Of a DNA stretch of 64,000 nucleotides, positions 9,833 to 22,455 are shown one piece after another. The notes beneath the pieces are model-generated. The model was not told the DNA's origin and did no database searches. It saw nothing but the letters and a program-made list of their open reading frames with translations. The first letter of the stretch is position 1. Each line of letters begins with the position of its first letter. This DNA comes from Tieghemiomyces parasiticus (Eukaryota; Kickxellomycota; Dimargaritomycetes; Dimargaritales; Dimargaritaceae). A program made the position numbers and the translations under genes. Where the stretch lies: positions 1 through 64,000 of the forward strand of contig JANBPT010000026.1 in NCBI GenBank assembly GCA_027575765.1. The letters run 5' to 3'.

Positions 9833-12800
9833 TCAACGCACCAGCTTATTACGGTAAGCCATATACGGCACCTTGGGCGGGACATTCGGCTGCTGCAGCT
9901 GCAGGCTACTACTACCACCACCATTGCGGGGTTGACGTGTGACGCGACGGGTCGCTTCGGCGGCCCCGGAGCGGTAAAAGGCCTTGAGGTCCTGGTGACG
10001 TTTGCGCATACTGGCGGCCACCAAATGTTTGATGGGGTTCAGTTGGTTGAGTAGGGCCACTTCACGATGGCCCTTGGGGTTGAGCCAGGCGATGAGGTGG
10101 TCGAGTTGGTCAGGGTCGGTGTAATACCCCCACAGCGAGGTCGGGTCGGTAGTAGTCTGAATGATGGCCTCCGCCGGGTGTTGATGTTGGTGGTGGTAAC
10201 CGAGCGCCGGGGTATTTTCATGGCTCCCGTCGTCCGTGGTGAAGGGGGTGGCAGCGGTAGCAAGCGACGACGGATTGGCCAAGACCTCTTGCCACTCGGG
10301 TCGGAGGGGTGGGTAATTCGGGGGAAAGAACGACTTGACCGTGGCCCATACCTGGTCGTCAGCCAATAGGGCCGGATCCGTCGGCGTAGTGAACCGAACC
10401 AGAAGACGGCCGCTGCCTGACGTGGTACTGCCACCGAGCCCATCGAGATACCAGTAGGTGTTGTAGAACCGATCCGCGCCCAATGGCTGGACTCGGAACC
10501 CGCTAAAGCGGCGCCAGTCCTTTTCCAACTGGTCAAACTGTTATGCGGTGGAAGGTACGACAAAGGAGGGGAGAAGGGGGTGTGAGTGTGTGGAGGAAAG
10601 GAAACACGTTAATCCTCGGTTCATGAGCGGGTGAAGGGGGACAGGGGGTGGGTTATCTTCAGACTGATCCATCGTCCCTCCAGCTTTCGGTTGTAGGTCC
10701 CACCTCCCCTTGCGGAACGATACTGCCGTGTGAACCCACACACGCACGGACACACACACACACACACTTACCTTACGAGCATTACGCGCCTCCTGGTCCT
10801 GCAACATCCGCAACGCCTTCATGTGTTCGTTATGCTGCTGGGCACGTTCCCGGGCGGCTTTGCGCAGATCGGCGGAGGTCAGAGGTTCGGGGGTCCCATT
10901 TCTGGGGGTTGATGACGTCGTTCCAGCGGTGGCATTTGTCTCTCCGCCACTCACCTCCCCGCCGCCACCCTCCGAACCGGACTTGGCGCTATTAAGCAGC
11001 TGGGAACGTTCCTCATTGACGCGCTTCATCTCGCGGTTGAGGTCGATCCGTTCCTTACGCAGGGCACTGAGGTGCTCGTGGCATTCTTCGATATAAGTCC
11101 GAACGCCCCAGCTGGCGGCGGCATCGGCGATGAGCTGGTCATAGATTCGGAGCTTCTCGGCAGGAGAGAGGCGTTCAATGGCCTCGCCGATACGGTCGGG
11201 TGACTTGGCGTAAATCTCGCAGAGGTGCGAGGTGACGGGCGCCAGCGGGTCAGCATGCCTTGGGACTTCGGTACTAGCCACCAGCCACCCGAGGAGTCGG
11301 GCCTCCCAATGTTTGCGGCTGGGCGGGATCAGGGTGAGGGGCCACTCGCGGTGCAGGCGGACCTTGACCCGCTGGAGCGCCGAGCGCACATCACGTCGCT
11401 CGGCATCACTGGCACTCCCGGGGGCACCATTATTGGCAGTGGTGTCCGTGGTGGGCTGGCCTCGCTGAGAGGCGGTCCGGGAGGTCGCGGGGTCTCGACG
11501 ATGCCGACGACCGTCGCGGTCGGGTTCGCTGGCACCGGTTGACATGGTCGACGACAAGTCTGACATGGTCGGTAGAGCTTCATCGTTGTCGTCGCTGTCA
11601 CCATTGTCGGCCGACTCAGCATCTGTGTTAGACCCGTCAGACATTTCCGCTTCGCTGTCGGGCTCGGCAGCTACTAAGGCCTTATTTTTGCCACTGGCCA
11701 TGGCCAGGTAGTCGTCGATAAGCACGCTCAGGCAGGCGCAGAAGGTTTCGATAAGGAGCGAGCACGGTTCCCCGCCGTGGTCCTCTGCGTGGTGTACCAA
11801 GGCCTGTTCGAAATCATCGAGCGTAAAAGGGCTCAGGTAGAGTGGTTTGCTAGAGGGCAGAGAAGAGGAGTGGGTTCGTAAGACCGTGGGGAGTTAAGTC
11901 CAGGAACAGGGCAAGAGGGTGGAAAGTACGCCCTCCTCCCAACCTAAGGGGTAAAGAAATGCCCCCCCTTCGAAACGCGGTACGCGACGAGATTATTAAC
12001 CCAGACTTACCTGTACACATTGAGAAAGGACCACGTGGAGATGAGCCGTTCCACGTCGCGCATGGGTACAATATAATCGAAGCAGGGTACTGGCCAACCG
12101 TCCAGTAGCTCAACGGACGGCCCGTCAGTGGTGCCGCGCTCGCCCTCGGCCGGCAAGGGCTTCTGACCAAAATCTAGCTTCGTCTGGGCCGACGTTGGCT
12201 TGGCCCGAGACGTGAGGGAGAGCAGGTTTAGGTCGTCAATCGGGAACTTAAGCGGTTGGGGTTTCTGCGGGACGGGTTCTCGGGCCGCTGCGGGGGCCGG
12301 GCTACCGGCTCGACTGCCACCCTTGGTCACGGAAGCAGACAGGTTCGCCTTGGAACCTTTCTTGCCGAGCTTACGAGGCGAGATGGGGGGTGCTGCGTTG
12401 GAACCTGCGAGTATAGGGAAGTGACCACAGCCGTCATTCCAATGGGTACGTCGTCATGAGAAAGGCACGTTAAGGCACGAGGAGGAGAGGCAGGTACAAA
12501 TACTTGTTGATTAGCCATCAGGGAAACGGTGTAGATACGAATTGACGAACCGGGTATGGTCTACCCACAGGAAAATACAGTATAGGAAAAAGCCGCTCCC
12601 CCCCCCGAGACGCCTCGGGCGGTGAAGCGTAAGAGGACGCAGAGTGAGAGACATGTGTAATCAAGAGAGGCTGCGCGTGTGACAGAGAGAGAGAGAGGAG
12701 AGGTAGAGACGATGATTAAGAGGGAAACTGGTGACCGACGGGCGACGATAAGGCATAGCGCGCAAGGAGATAAAGGAGATAGTAGCGTCAGAGCGGTAAA

Positions 12801-14424
12801 GGTGAATTGGGCTTGAGGACCGTCCCTACCAAGAGGCGAGGGGGGGGCGGGAGGAAGGGCTTCTGGAAGTCAAGCCTTATAAGTCGTCGAACGACCAGTT
12901 ACCTGGGGGACGAATGACACGGCCGGATGTGGGGGAGCGCATTAGCCCGTCAAAGCCCTCGGCGGTCTTGGGCTTCTTTTTGGCCATGATGCCGTCGGCC
13001 ACTGCCGCGAGATTCTGAGAGGCAGCGGGGGTAGGATTAGGTGCACAAGCGCAAAGTGACCGTGGTAGGTTAATTCGTGTGTATGTGTGTGGGGGGGGGG
13101 GACTCCATGTCAGGGTGGCATCAGGCCGGTCGGCTAGGACGGGGGTACAGAATATTGTGGGGAGTTTGAGATAGCGACTTACCTTGCGCTTATAAGCCTT
13201 GGCGGCCAGTTGCTCGTTGACGTCAAAGACCCCGGAGAGGCGGCGCTGCTGGTCGCTGTAATCGTACACATCCTCGTCATGGATGCCGTACTGCTCGCGG
13301 ACCTCCGGCTAGGAAGGGGGCCATGGTGAACCGGGGACGGGGTGTGGTGAGAGGGTTTAGCACAGCGACAGAGGGTGGGCGAGAGCCAACGCGATCGTTG
13401 GCGTCAACCACCTGGCCCGTAGGCCCACTTGCGCGGACCTGTCGACATGGCAAATTGGTGCTGGTAGAGAGGCTTACCTTGAGGAGCAACGGGGCGTTCG
13501 TGCTGGCGCTCCGGGTGGAGTGCAGACGGATGAGAGCGCGGAGCTGCTCGCGGGTACAGTCTACGCGGGGCCGCCATAGGGAATCGGCGGGAGCCTCCCG
13601 CTCTTCTTTGCCAGGTAGCTCCTTGCCGTTCTGGTCGACGTAGCGGACAATGTAGTGCGACGGGCAGTCGACGCCATACCGCTCCTTGAGCTCCCGATTT
13701 TCGTCACGGAAGATGCGCTCGACGATCCGCACGTGCTTGCTGTGAAGAGGAGGGGCGACGTGACAACGAGAGAATGGAGGTTAGGGTAGCAGCTGGGCAC
13801 AGGCCCCATATATACCTGAGCACAAGGGTGTGGACTGGACTCGCGGACGCGACACCGTCGGGCCTGCTCCCTGCCACTTACAGATTTCGTTTGTGTTCGG
13901 GCGGAAAGAAGTGGATAAACTCGCCCTCAAAGAAGTTGTTGCGTATAAAATTGTGAATATCGGCAATCACGGAGCGGACGGGTGTGGTTTCTGGGAGAGG
14001 CGGGCGATAGGACAGAGGGGGGAGGGCAGTTAGTCAAGGGCGGGCGGGTGGCAGCACGGCGTAGAGAGCGTGCCACGGCTGCCGAGGGCGGGCATGGCGG
14101 GTCAGGCGCTGAGAACTTACTGCCGTGGGCGTAGCGGAGAACGAGTTCCTTGAGCCCCTCGTTGAAGAGGCCCGACTGCCGCTCCTCCGCCTCCTGTTCC
14201 GACTCGAGGGCCTCCTTGTAAGTGAGGTTAGTCTTGCCCGTGATGCTGCACTGCCAGTTGGGGCGGCGGAGTTCGGTGAGCCGCTGGCTGTATTCCTCGT
14301 ATGTGGACACGATCTCGCCGCTGTCCGGCACGTAGAACACGTCCTTCCCGTGGTCCGCGGGGGACGAAGCGTCGGGGTCGCGTAGCTTCAGAAAGGGCTC
14401 GTTGCTGCGATTGCGAAGCGGCAT
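9833..14424 (-). CDS. ITC1: Itc1/Acf1-like ISWI chromatin-remodelling subunit (1029 aa, 8 exons)
   Basis: The accessory subunit of an ISWI nucleosome-spacing complex, acting in the nucleus. Exons on the minus strand are 14424-14121, 13990-13882, 13739-13478, 13308-13183, 13014-12903, 12404-12011, 11849-10772 and 10537-9833; all phases agree and give 1029 aa. Exon 1 encodes the WAC domain (MPLRNRSNEPFLKL, then WQCSITGKTNLTYKEALESE). The DDT domain starts at about residue 440 (LSPFTLDDFEQALVHHAEDH, then LLIETFCACLSVLIDDYL). A WHIM1-type segment with coiled coil follows at about 585-700, and the WHIM2/WSD motif (FRVQPLGADRFYNTYWYLDG) at about 808-827. This is the Itc1/Acf1 order, without the PHD and bromodomain of animal Acf1. 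The 498-bp fifth intron is the least certain junction: reading through it gives a stop after a few codons. An ATP-dependent partner (Isw2) is not in the window. Confidence 0.88.
10746..10771 (-). repeat. (GT)n microsatellite directly at a 5' splice site
   Basis: On the minus strand the donor GTAAG of the seventh Itc1-like intron runs straight into an uninterrupted GT dinucleotide tract of roughly eight units, followed by more GT-rich sequence. Confidence 0.7.
12405..12902 (-). other. Long intron 5 of the Itc1-like gene
   Basis: Donor CCCCCAG/GTAACTGG and acceptor ACTCGCAG/GTTCC join phase 1 to phase 1. Retention would add a few codons ending NWSFDDL and a TAA, giving a WAC-only protein of about 312 aa. 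The intron has CT-rich tracts and a homopolymer G/C run. Confidence 0.6.
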
Positions 14425-17400
14425 GTTGGTGCGGGGGTGTCTGTACAGGCGGGAATGCGGGTGCGACCACAAGGTGGTGGGTGGAGCGTACGCGGGTGAG
14501 TAAATGTAGAAGGTGTCACTGGGCCGCGCCCACAGGGGTCAGCCAGGGCGGAAGGGTGGCTGGGGCTGCGGAGGGCGGCGACGGGGTTCGCCAAACAAGC
14601 TCGCAGACGGAGGGGGTGACAGGCTCGTGTCTGGGAAAGGCCGGCGGGATGAGCAACGAGGTGGGAAGGCCGATGCGCGAAGGGGGCGGGTGCCTTCAAG
14701 GGACCGCTGTTCAACGCACGCCGGAAGGAGCAAAAAGGTAAACAAGGGCGGTCCAGCCAGACTAGAGGGAATGGGTCATACGAGGCGACGACGCGTGGGG
14801 ACAGGTAAGAGAAAGCGAGAGAGAGAGAAAAAAGGAGGGAGAGGGAGAAAGAGATGGGATGGAGAGCCACCAAGTCCGCGACGGTGCCTTGCTAACAGAG
14901 CGGGGGTGGCGCCTAGCGGGTCCTGGACGCCGGTGGTGGCCGCAGGACAGGGAGAGCGGAAGGATACGGGGAAAAGGGGGGGCAGGTGAGACTGACGTGG
15001 TGTGCCGGCGGTTCGGCTGACTTCCGCGCGGGGGGGGGCGGGGTGACGCTGGGGGTTGCGGGAGAGGGAAAGAGGGAAGCATAACCCACCACATCGGCGG
15101 GTACGGCGGCGTGGGCCAGTAAGACGATCGGGGACCCCGCTGGGCGTGAGGCGAGCGGGAGGGAGAAAAAGTGGGGGGAAGGGGGGAGGAGGGAGGGACG
15201 GTCGCGGGTCGGATCGACGGCAGCAGCCATCCCCTCTCACCTCATGGGCTTGGCTTCCACCAAATGCTCCCGCACGAGCGGCCCCAGCGGCCTGCTCTCC
15301 GCTAGTGTAGCAAGCGGTGCCAGCCCTAAGGCGCCTTGTCGAGGGCCAGTCTTGGACAACGGCTGGGGCCCGTCGCCCAGGCTAATTCGAGAAACGGCTG
15401 TCGTCGTCCTCGGGCACACTGCTCGCGTCTCTAGTCGTCGGGAGGGGGAGCGACTTGGCATTGCCTAAGCCAGGCTGACCCTACAGGCGCTTTAAAGCAG
15501 CTTCGATGGGGACTCGAACATGACACCTAGTTATTCGGGAGCATGGACCGGGCGGGCCGCATCGGTGGTCTGACCCTGCCCTTCTCCCTCTGCTGGTCCA
15601 CCTGAGACCCAGACCCCATCGTTTAGCACAGTGGCCCCGGTACACACCCTACTGCCGTGTTCCACTTCGTCCCTCTTCCGCGTGCGCAGAGTAGCGGTCC
15701 AGCCATGCAGCACCGTATCCCTTGACTCACACCCGCGGCGAGGTTTGTTTGTTTGGATAATACACGCTCCGGTCTGTAGGGAGTGACTAGAGCAGTACAA
15801 GGGAATGGAAAACAAGGATACGGGTCACGTGATAATATACGCAACCACGGGATGGCTGCTGATGAGTACTTTAGGCCATTCAAGGCGCCCACGCCAGCTT
15901 CCATCGCCGGTCAGACGAGGGGTATGATGGCGAGAGTTGGAAGAGTATTCGAAAAGTTCAGTAAGGCCCCGCTGCATCTGACGGGCCACCACGAACCTTT
16001 CATGGTCGGCTGGTGTAGTGCAGCCAGCCAGTCTGGTGCCGTGTATCAGAGAGTGGCCGTCTTCAATCGTTGCAGTTGCCTGGAGCTATTCGCTGCTGCA
16101 ACAAACTGGTCGCACACGGCAGGGGGGAGGGGGCATGTCTATATATAGCCCTAGAACTCACGCTTTGACTTATATTAAAGCCCGGCCGTCCCCCCTGGAG
16201 ATGCGGCGCAGTTGGATATGGCGTACTCATTTTAGATGGGACGAGTGGACATCCTAGTGACGGCTGACCCACCCCCCTGAGCCCCAGAAAGGTAATTAAC
16301 GTAGTGGGTGGAGAACGGTAATGTAGGGCACCTCCCCTGTAAGTGGCCGACAGGGCTACAATGCACTTGGAAAAGTGCCCAGCGTAGGTATCCACAAGAC
16401 ACATTCACAACATCACTCAACCTACGCCGGGTATGCCAGGCTAATGGGCCGTCGCCAGGGGATGGCAAGGTCAGGCCCCCCACTACACCAAACGGTCTCC
16501 CAATGTCGAATCCAAGGCATTTAAAAGGGGAATAAGCTGCTCGTTTATAGCCCAACTTGGTTGGTTAACGCACTCGTTATTCCTAACAAAGCCCCTCCTT
16601 AGGCCGCCTGCTCCATTGTATCCTTCGTGGTAATCACCGTCCAATTGACCTACAGCTCTGAGTAATGACGTGTACGGCCAATCAATTGACCAGCTGGTAT
16701 ATAGGTCGTGACAGATTACCATCCAAGTCCTGCCGCAAACTATCACCCCCATACCACGGCCCGGAAATGCAGCAAAGCATAAACGCAGTCTCCACGGCGA
16801 CAGTCTCACTACCGTCGTTATGTTTGCTAGCCCAGCGTCTAAATCAGGCCTGGCTCTAGGGCTCGGCTGCCTTCGACAACTGTTTTGCACATTGACAGAC
16901 CAGAGTAGGCTGGGTCCCGAAGTGGAGGCTGCGCCAATAGCGGCTGCGACGGTTTCTTAGGCCGAGGCGGCACTAGATATAGTCGCCGACACCCCAGACC
17001 GAGAGGTGAGCTGGCAACGAGCGGATGCAAGACGTTTCAGGTTGGACGTGCACGATATTGGGCCTGGGGCATGGCTGTGTTGGTCAGCCATGGGATCTAC
17101 GCCGTGTCATCCGGAGCCGACACTGATAACATCGCCGCCATACACCTACACCTCAAGAAACAGCCATCGCAACGACGCTGCTTCCAGCGAATAACAAAAA
17201 CCCGGTGATCCAAACAGAAGGCCGGCTGAAATCCTCAAGGCGGCACTGCGTTGCGTTTTTTTTTAAGGATCGGCCCGCCGACTTCCACTGCTTTGCCGTC
17301 AACGCTCCTTCTCCTCCTCCTTTCTCTCCCATGCATCTCACTCGGGGCGCTTGCCGCTGTACTAGGCAAATGGCCAGCGTTTCGCCCCAGATAGGCTGTA

Positions 17401-18913
17401 GGCAGCCGTAATGCCAAAGTGGGAAGCGGAGAGGGAGGGAGAGGGGCTGGCAAGATCTTTGGTGCAGCTAGATTTAGAGGCCGGTGTATCCGGGTCCACG
17501 TACAAACCCTCTCGGGTACGGCAAAACAGGCCCTACGTGGCTTCCGCCAGCACATTGGACCGGGCCGTTTATTCTGCCCACCCCTCGCCTCGCTCCCCAA
17601 CAGCCGGCCCATGCCTAGTAATTAATCCCCGCGCGGCCCATCGCCAGCTCCCCTCGTTTTGATGGATCGCAGTGGACTATAGGCCTCCTTGGCTATTCAT
17701 GTCGATGCCACACCTGGGAGTGGCAGCCACTCCCGTACCGACTGCCCTCCCCCCAGGTATGCTATTTTTAGCTGGCGCGATTTGGAGGGCTGATGAACGA
17801 CCTACCGGGTTAGCGTGGTCACGCGGGAGGGGGGATGCGTGGGGTGAGTTGCTTTGTGTGACAGGGTACACCACGCAACAGCGAATTGTAATGCTGCCAG
17901 CCCAGGTTGGATACCGTCTAGCTAGCGTCTGCGAACGCTGGGAGGAGGCGTAATGGATTGGAGAAGGGCTGGGGTGCTTGCGTGCATCAGGGGGGTAATG
18001 CGGCGGCTCGGTCCGGAATAGGCCAGCGGAGGTGCATTGTTCTGGGGCAGGCGACTCTATTTTCGCCTTGCATGTGGGGGAAGGCGGGGTGCGGCCCTCG
18101 AAGACGAAATAGATTAACGTACGGACCGTGACCAGCCGTAGGTCTGTCACAGGTAGTTTTTATTTAGGTTGCGTCTCATGGGCCGTTAGCAGTGGGAATG
18201 GTTTGCAGGCAGCTGTACATGTACCGGCCCAGTGGACAGGTGGCACTTCAGGACAGCGGCTTCAGCCAACTGCGGCCTTCGCCTTGCCGGGGAGCCGGAT
18301 TTTCCCTTCGTTACAATCACACACACCCCCTGCCATGCAGCCGACCTCCTGCCCCCCTCTCGCAATTATGGTCAACAATAGAAACTAGCGCGAATCCTTC
18401 GGCCTCCTAAACGGGCCAACAGGAACTTGGCCCATTCACACCGGGCCGCTTTCTACACTCACTCAATCAAGCACGCCACGTCCACCGTCGCTAGTTGCTG
18501 ACCGCCCAAGATAACCACCTACCCGCATTCATTTGTCCCTGTATGTGGTGTCGTACTGGCCTATATAAGCACTGCCTCTCCCTGGTCGCTTGCTGGCCTG
18601 GTTCACCATCATTTCTTTTCACTCACCCTTGCTGCAATTCCATCGCCATCCTCAGCGGTTCGTCTGTACCACCATACCCTTCTTAATACCCCGCCTCGGC
18701 TCTTTGTAACACCAAACATATCCTTCTTGCCCAACAACTCTCACGCGGCACTTCCCTCCACACCCAAAACCCTTATTACCCTTCTAACGATTCTATTTAC
18801 TCGCTTCGGCTACGCCGTGTCTCTCCTTCCCGCCCGCCTCCTCTCCCTCACGTATCCATACCTTAACCGATAGATAGATATTCTGGGGCTGACTTTCACC
18901 ACAACCCGCAATC
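14425..18913. other. Long spacer with purine/pyrimidine-skewed tracts
   Basis: About 4.5 kb without a supportable gene. 14760-15240 is strongly purine-rich on the + strand (GAGAGAG and GGGGG runs); read on the minus strand it is a CT-rich leader and may be the 5' UTR or a leader intron of the Itc1-like gene. The many short frames show no motif. From about 18560 the sequence is the TATA-containing promoter and C/T-rich leader of the GT25 gene. Confidence 0.45.
18562..18569 (+). promoter_or_regulatory. TATA box upstream of the GT25 gene
   Basis: TATATAAG lies about 350 bp upstream of the ATG at 18914, followed by a long pyrimidine-rich leader, so the 5' UTR would be unusually long or contain an intron. 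Confidence 0.4.
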
Positions 18914-19996
18914 ATGAGCAAGCTATCCGAAACCACTGACTTTGACATGGAGTCAGACCAGGCGCCTGAGACCCTCCACCTATACGACCCCACCGCGCCC
19001 GGTCGGTCCTACCGGGCCCAGCGCAAGCGCTGCATCATGCTAGGGTTTCTAGGGCTCTGCGGGTTCGCTCTTCTCATCCTGACCATCTTCAACTCCACCC
19101 TTATGATCACCACCCTCGGCACGCTACGTAATAGTATCCAAGTTCAACGCGAGCAGTGGACGGCTGACCGCCTCCGTGACGAGGCCAAAGCCGAAGCCGA
19201 AGCCCGGTCTCGAGCTGCCGCCTTGAACGCCACCCTCACTCCGGAGGCCCTCCGTGCGCAACGTATCGAGGAAGCCGAGCGACGTAGTGAGGCCACCCTG
19301 GGCCACGTCTACGTGATTAATCTGGCCAAGCGTACGGATCGTCGGGACACCATGACCAATATGTTCCGCTTGCTTAACATTCCGGTCGAGTTCCTCACCG
19401 CCGCCACCCCCGCCACCATGGAATACACCCCGCCTAGTGCTGTCAAGGCCAAGCTGTCCCCGGGCCGTCTGGCCTGTTGGCGTTCTCACATGAATGCCCT
19501 CCAGGACATTGTCCGCCATGACTATCCCGTGGCCACCATCCTCGAGGACGATGTGAGCGTTGAGATGCAGCTGGTCGACCGCGTGGCCGCATCCATGCCC
19601 CACGTCCCCGCCGACTGGGACATGTTTTACCTAGGCCACTGCTCGACTGGCAAGTACTTTGGCCCCCTGGTTAAAGGTACTGAAGATGTCCGTATCCTGA
19701 ACGGTGCCTGGTGCACCCACGGCTACATGGTCTCCCAGCGGGGCGCTCGGAAACTACTCAGGCTGCTAGCTAATCCCGTTGATGCCATTGACGGCATGAT
19801 CGCCGCCCTCGGTCTCAAGCACGAGATTGTGAGCTACGCTGCGAACCCATCTCTCGTTGCCCAAATCCGCAGCAGCGACGATCCTTCCGACATCCCCGCT
19901 AGTGGTCATGGCCGGTTATGGGAAGGTCTCGACATCGATACCCGGAAAAAGTTGGATGAGTTGATTAAGCATGGCGATCCGTCGCTCCTAGGCTAA
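18914..19996 (+). CDS. GT25-family glycosyltransferase, type II membrane protein (360 aa)
   Basis: A predicted Golgi/ER glycosyltransferase of family 25 (the LPS-glycosyltransferase and collagen galactosyltransferase fold). Residues 1-38 are cytosolic and basic before the membrane span; about 40-62 (CIMLGFLGLCGFALLILTIF) is a single signal anchor. A helical stem with many Ala/Glu/Arg precedes the catalytic domain, which opens with HVYVINLAKRTDRR near residue 132. The acidic motif TILEDDVSV supplies the presumed metal/nucleotide-binding acids, and LACWRSHMNALQ upstream is typical of the family. The C-terminal part has GYMVSQRGARKLL and the VAQIRSSDDPSD segment. It is a single exon. Sugar donor and acceptor cannot be told from sequence. 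Confidence 0.88.
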   Translation: MSKLSETTDFDMESDQAPETLHLYDPTAPGRSYRAQRKRCIMLGFLGLCGFALLILTIFNSTLMITTLGTLRNSIQVQREQWTADRLRDEAKAEAEARSRAAALNATLTPEALRAQRIEEAERRSEATLGHVYVINLAKRTDRRDTMTNMFRLLNIPVEFLTAATPATMEYTPPSAVKAKLSPGRLACWRSHMNALQDIVRHDYPVATILEDDVSVEMQLVDRVAASMPHVPADWDMFYLGHCSTGKYFGPLVKGTEDVRILNGAWCTHGYMVSQRGARKLLRLLANPVDAIDGMIAALGLKHEIVSYAANPSLVAQIRSSDDPSDIPASGHGRLWEGLDIDTRKKLDELIKHGDPSLLG

Positions 19997-22455
19997 CTGA
20001 TGGCCCACCTTTTGTTACGGAATGATGACTAAAACACATAATATTTTTTCGGGGGGGCAATGCATTAGTTATTCTCCGATCTTTATACTACCTATCATGG
20101 CACTAACGTTTTTATTGGCATGGGTTATTTCATGTGATCATAAGGGGGGGCTGGGGCTGGAGTGAAGAACACTATCATATACCCAGAGGTCGCTGTATCT
20201 AAGGGTTATCGGCTTGACCCGGTGTGAGTAGGCCAGCGGAACAAGTTAGGCGCTCTAGCCCTAAAAATTCGGGACGGGCGAACTGCCCTTCAACCTAACT
20301 TAGCTTGACCGATTTTAAACAACTTGATAGACGGACGACAGGAAGACAGGGAAGGGAAGACGCTAGTAAACTATCTCGCTTAGTGCCCTGGGTACCAAGC
20401 CTCTTCGCCAGTGCCGCTCCTACCGAGAAGCAATGACGTTCTACCCTACCCAGGGATGCTTTCGGTTGGGATAAACATCGTTGAGCATGGCCTGTATTGT
20501 TTGTCTGGCCGGTGCCTAGGGTATACATCAGAAATACCTGGAAAGTGGTGCTTGGATTTGCCTATCTGCGAGATGGGCTAGGAATCCTTTTGGGACTACA
20601 AATTGCTTTGGCGTAGGAGGCCCCGGCTAATTATTGATGGTGATCCAGCCCCTCCGAGGCGTAAGCCCCAAGGTGGGGTTGTGGTTGTGGCGGTAGCGGT
20701 GGCTGGTGACGATCTGTGTAACACCCCTCGGATGAACATTATTCCCTTTAAACCTTTTTTTAAACCTAGTTTGTTTTGACCCGCTCGACTATTTTCTGAA
20801 CCCCAAGATTCGCGACAACCTGCCTGAAGTTGGGGCGGGATTAGTTCATTCGCGCTTCCTCTTTCCCTTGCGTCCGTGGTGTTTAGTCAATTACCTTTAG
20901 GCGCACGTCGGTCTGAAGCGGTATGGCTTGGTAGCCGCTCATTTTACACTAGCCCCCGCCTCCAATGGTCAGCTAGGGTACATGGCCACTGTGCTAGGGG
21001 ATGTACAATGCAACGAAGTGAGGGACGCGTAGCGGTAGTGGCCAACGGAATGAGGTCCATGGTCGCCATGATAGCCATGTACTCAATTCCCTGGTCCATG
21101 ATAGGTGAGGAACGAGACGATTGTAACCGGATGGTACTACTCGAGCCTTCTTGGTCTAGCCTCATGCCGTTCTCTTGTCGTTCAACCCTTTACGCTGCTT
21201 CGCCGGCAGATACGGTGTAACCCCGTGCCGTGTGACCCTTTCTAGCCTTTGGTTGGTGTTATACTCGTTTAGTTGATGCCATTTTGCAGTGGGGTGGGCG
21301 GTCCGAAGGAGGGTCCATGGGTGAGAAAGCCAATGAAGTAAATGATAGCCGGCTATACACTTGACGAATAAAAAAATACCTGTGGATAAGTCGTCCGTTT
21401 TCAATACGTGCGTTTGCAGATAACAGGGTAGCCGTGGGGTGTAGTTAAGGGGCCAGGTTCCGGCATTCCTCCATGGCGGGGAAGAAAGGGGGTTAAGTTT
21501 ATTTGACATCGTGTAAGCACTGCGACTCCCATTTGTATGGCGGTTTGCCGATGTGCGCGCATTAAAAACTCTCCAGTGGGAGAAGGGGGATGGCTTCATT
21601 AGGTCCACGGATTGTGGTTTTCCAGGGGGGGGGGGAGATTGCGCGATTGTGACGGGTGTGGAAGTATAGTGTCGGCGGGGAGGGGAGGGTACCGCGCCCT
21701 TAATGGGGAGGTAGCAAGGGCTTGCGATTTGAGGCTGGGTCGTGGGGGATTGGTTAGGGTGTGTGTGCGCGTGTGTGGCTTGGATGGGGGTCGGCTTGAG
21801 GGCAAGGTGTTGGTGACTATGTGTGGAACAAGGACCGCCAGGCGAGACCGCGTGTCCAGACGTGATGGGGCGAAAATTGTTGGTAACGCAAGATGGGTAG
21901 CAGCCTCTCGGGGCCGGTATTGGAGATGGTTGACCTTACAGCAGCGGGTGGCATATTGGGCTGTAAGCGGCACCTCGCACTGGGTGGACGGGAGGTGCAG
22001 GCTTAGCAGGTACCCAAGCGAGCTCGACTCCGAATTCGGAAGGTCGCCCGCTTCCCAATTATGAGGCGACGGGCGTTTACTAAAAGAGGCCCAGTTGAGG
22101 CGGGTTCAATCGTAAGGCGGTGTGTAATGGAAGACTAGGGTCTTGGATGGGAAGGCCTCCCCGTGGGCCCCTCGGTTACAATGTCTCTCCCCACCCCTTG
22201 GGTTTCCATCCGAGTTAGGTTGTGTTACCCGTACCTTATCCCTTCCGTTATGTGGTCTTCGCTTTCGGCCCGCCTTCATCCAGATATGGATATAAAGAGC
22301 GGGCCGCACGCTGTTTTCTGCTGCCACCATCCTCCTCCATTTTAGTTGAACCCCGATTTTCATCAACACCTACACGCCCGGCACTGCAGCCCGCACACCC
22401 TGCATTGTCCATTCAATTTCTCATATTTGTATTTACCAGTGAGACAGCTATTTCC
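19997..22455. other. Spacer downstream of the GT25 gene
   Basis: No gene can be supported in this 2.46-kb stretch. It has homopolymer G runs (for example around 20051, 20145 and 21627). The last ~165 bp are the promoter of the secreted F-box-like gene. Confidence 0.45.
22291..22297 (+). promoter_or_regulatory. TATA box of the first secreted F-box-like gene
   Basis: TATAAAG lies 165 bp upstream of the ATG at 22456. Confidence 0.5.

Noticed and set aside
15480..15560. tRNA-like stretch with GTTCGAGTC on the minus strand
   Set aside because: No matching T-stem, anticodon stem or acceptor stem could be drawn around it.
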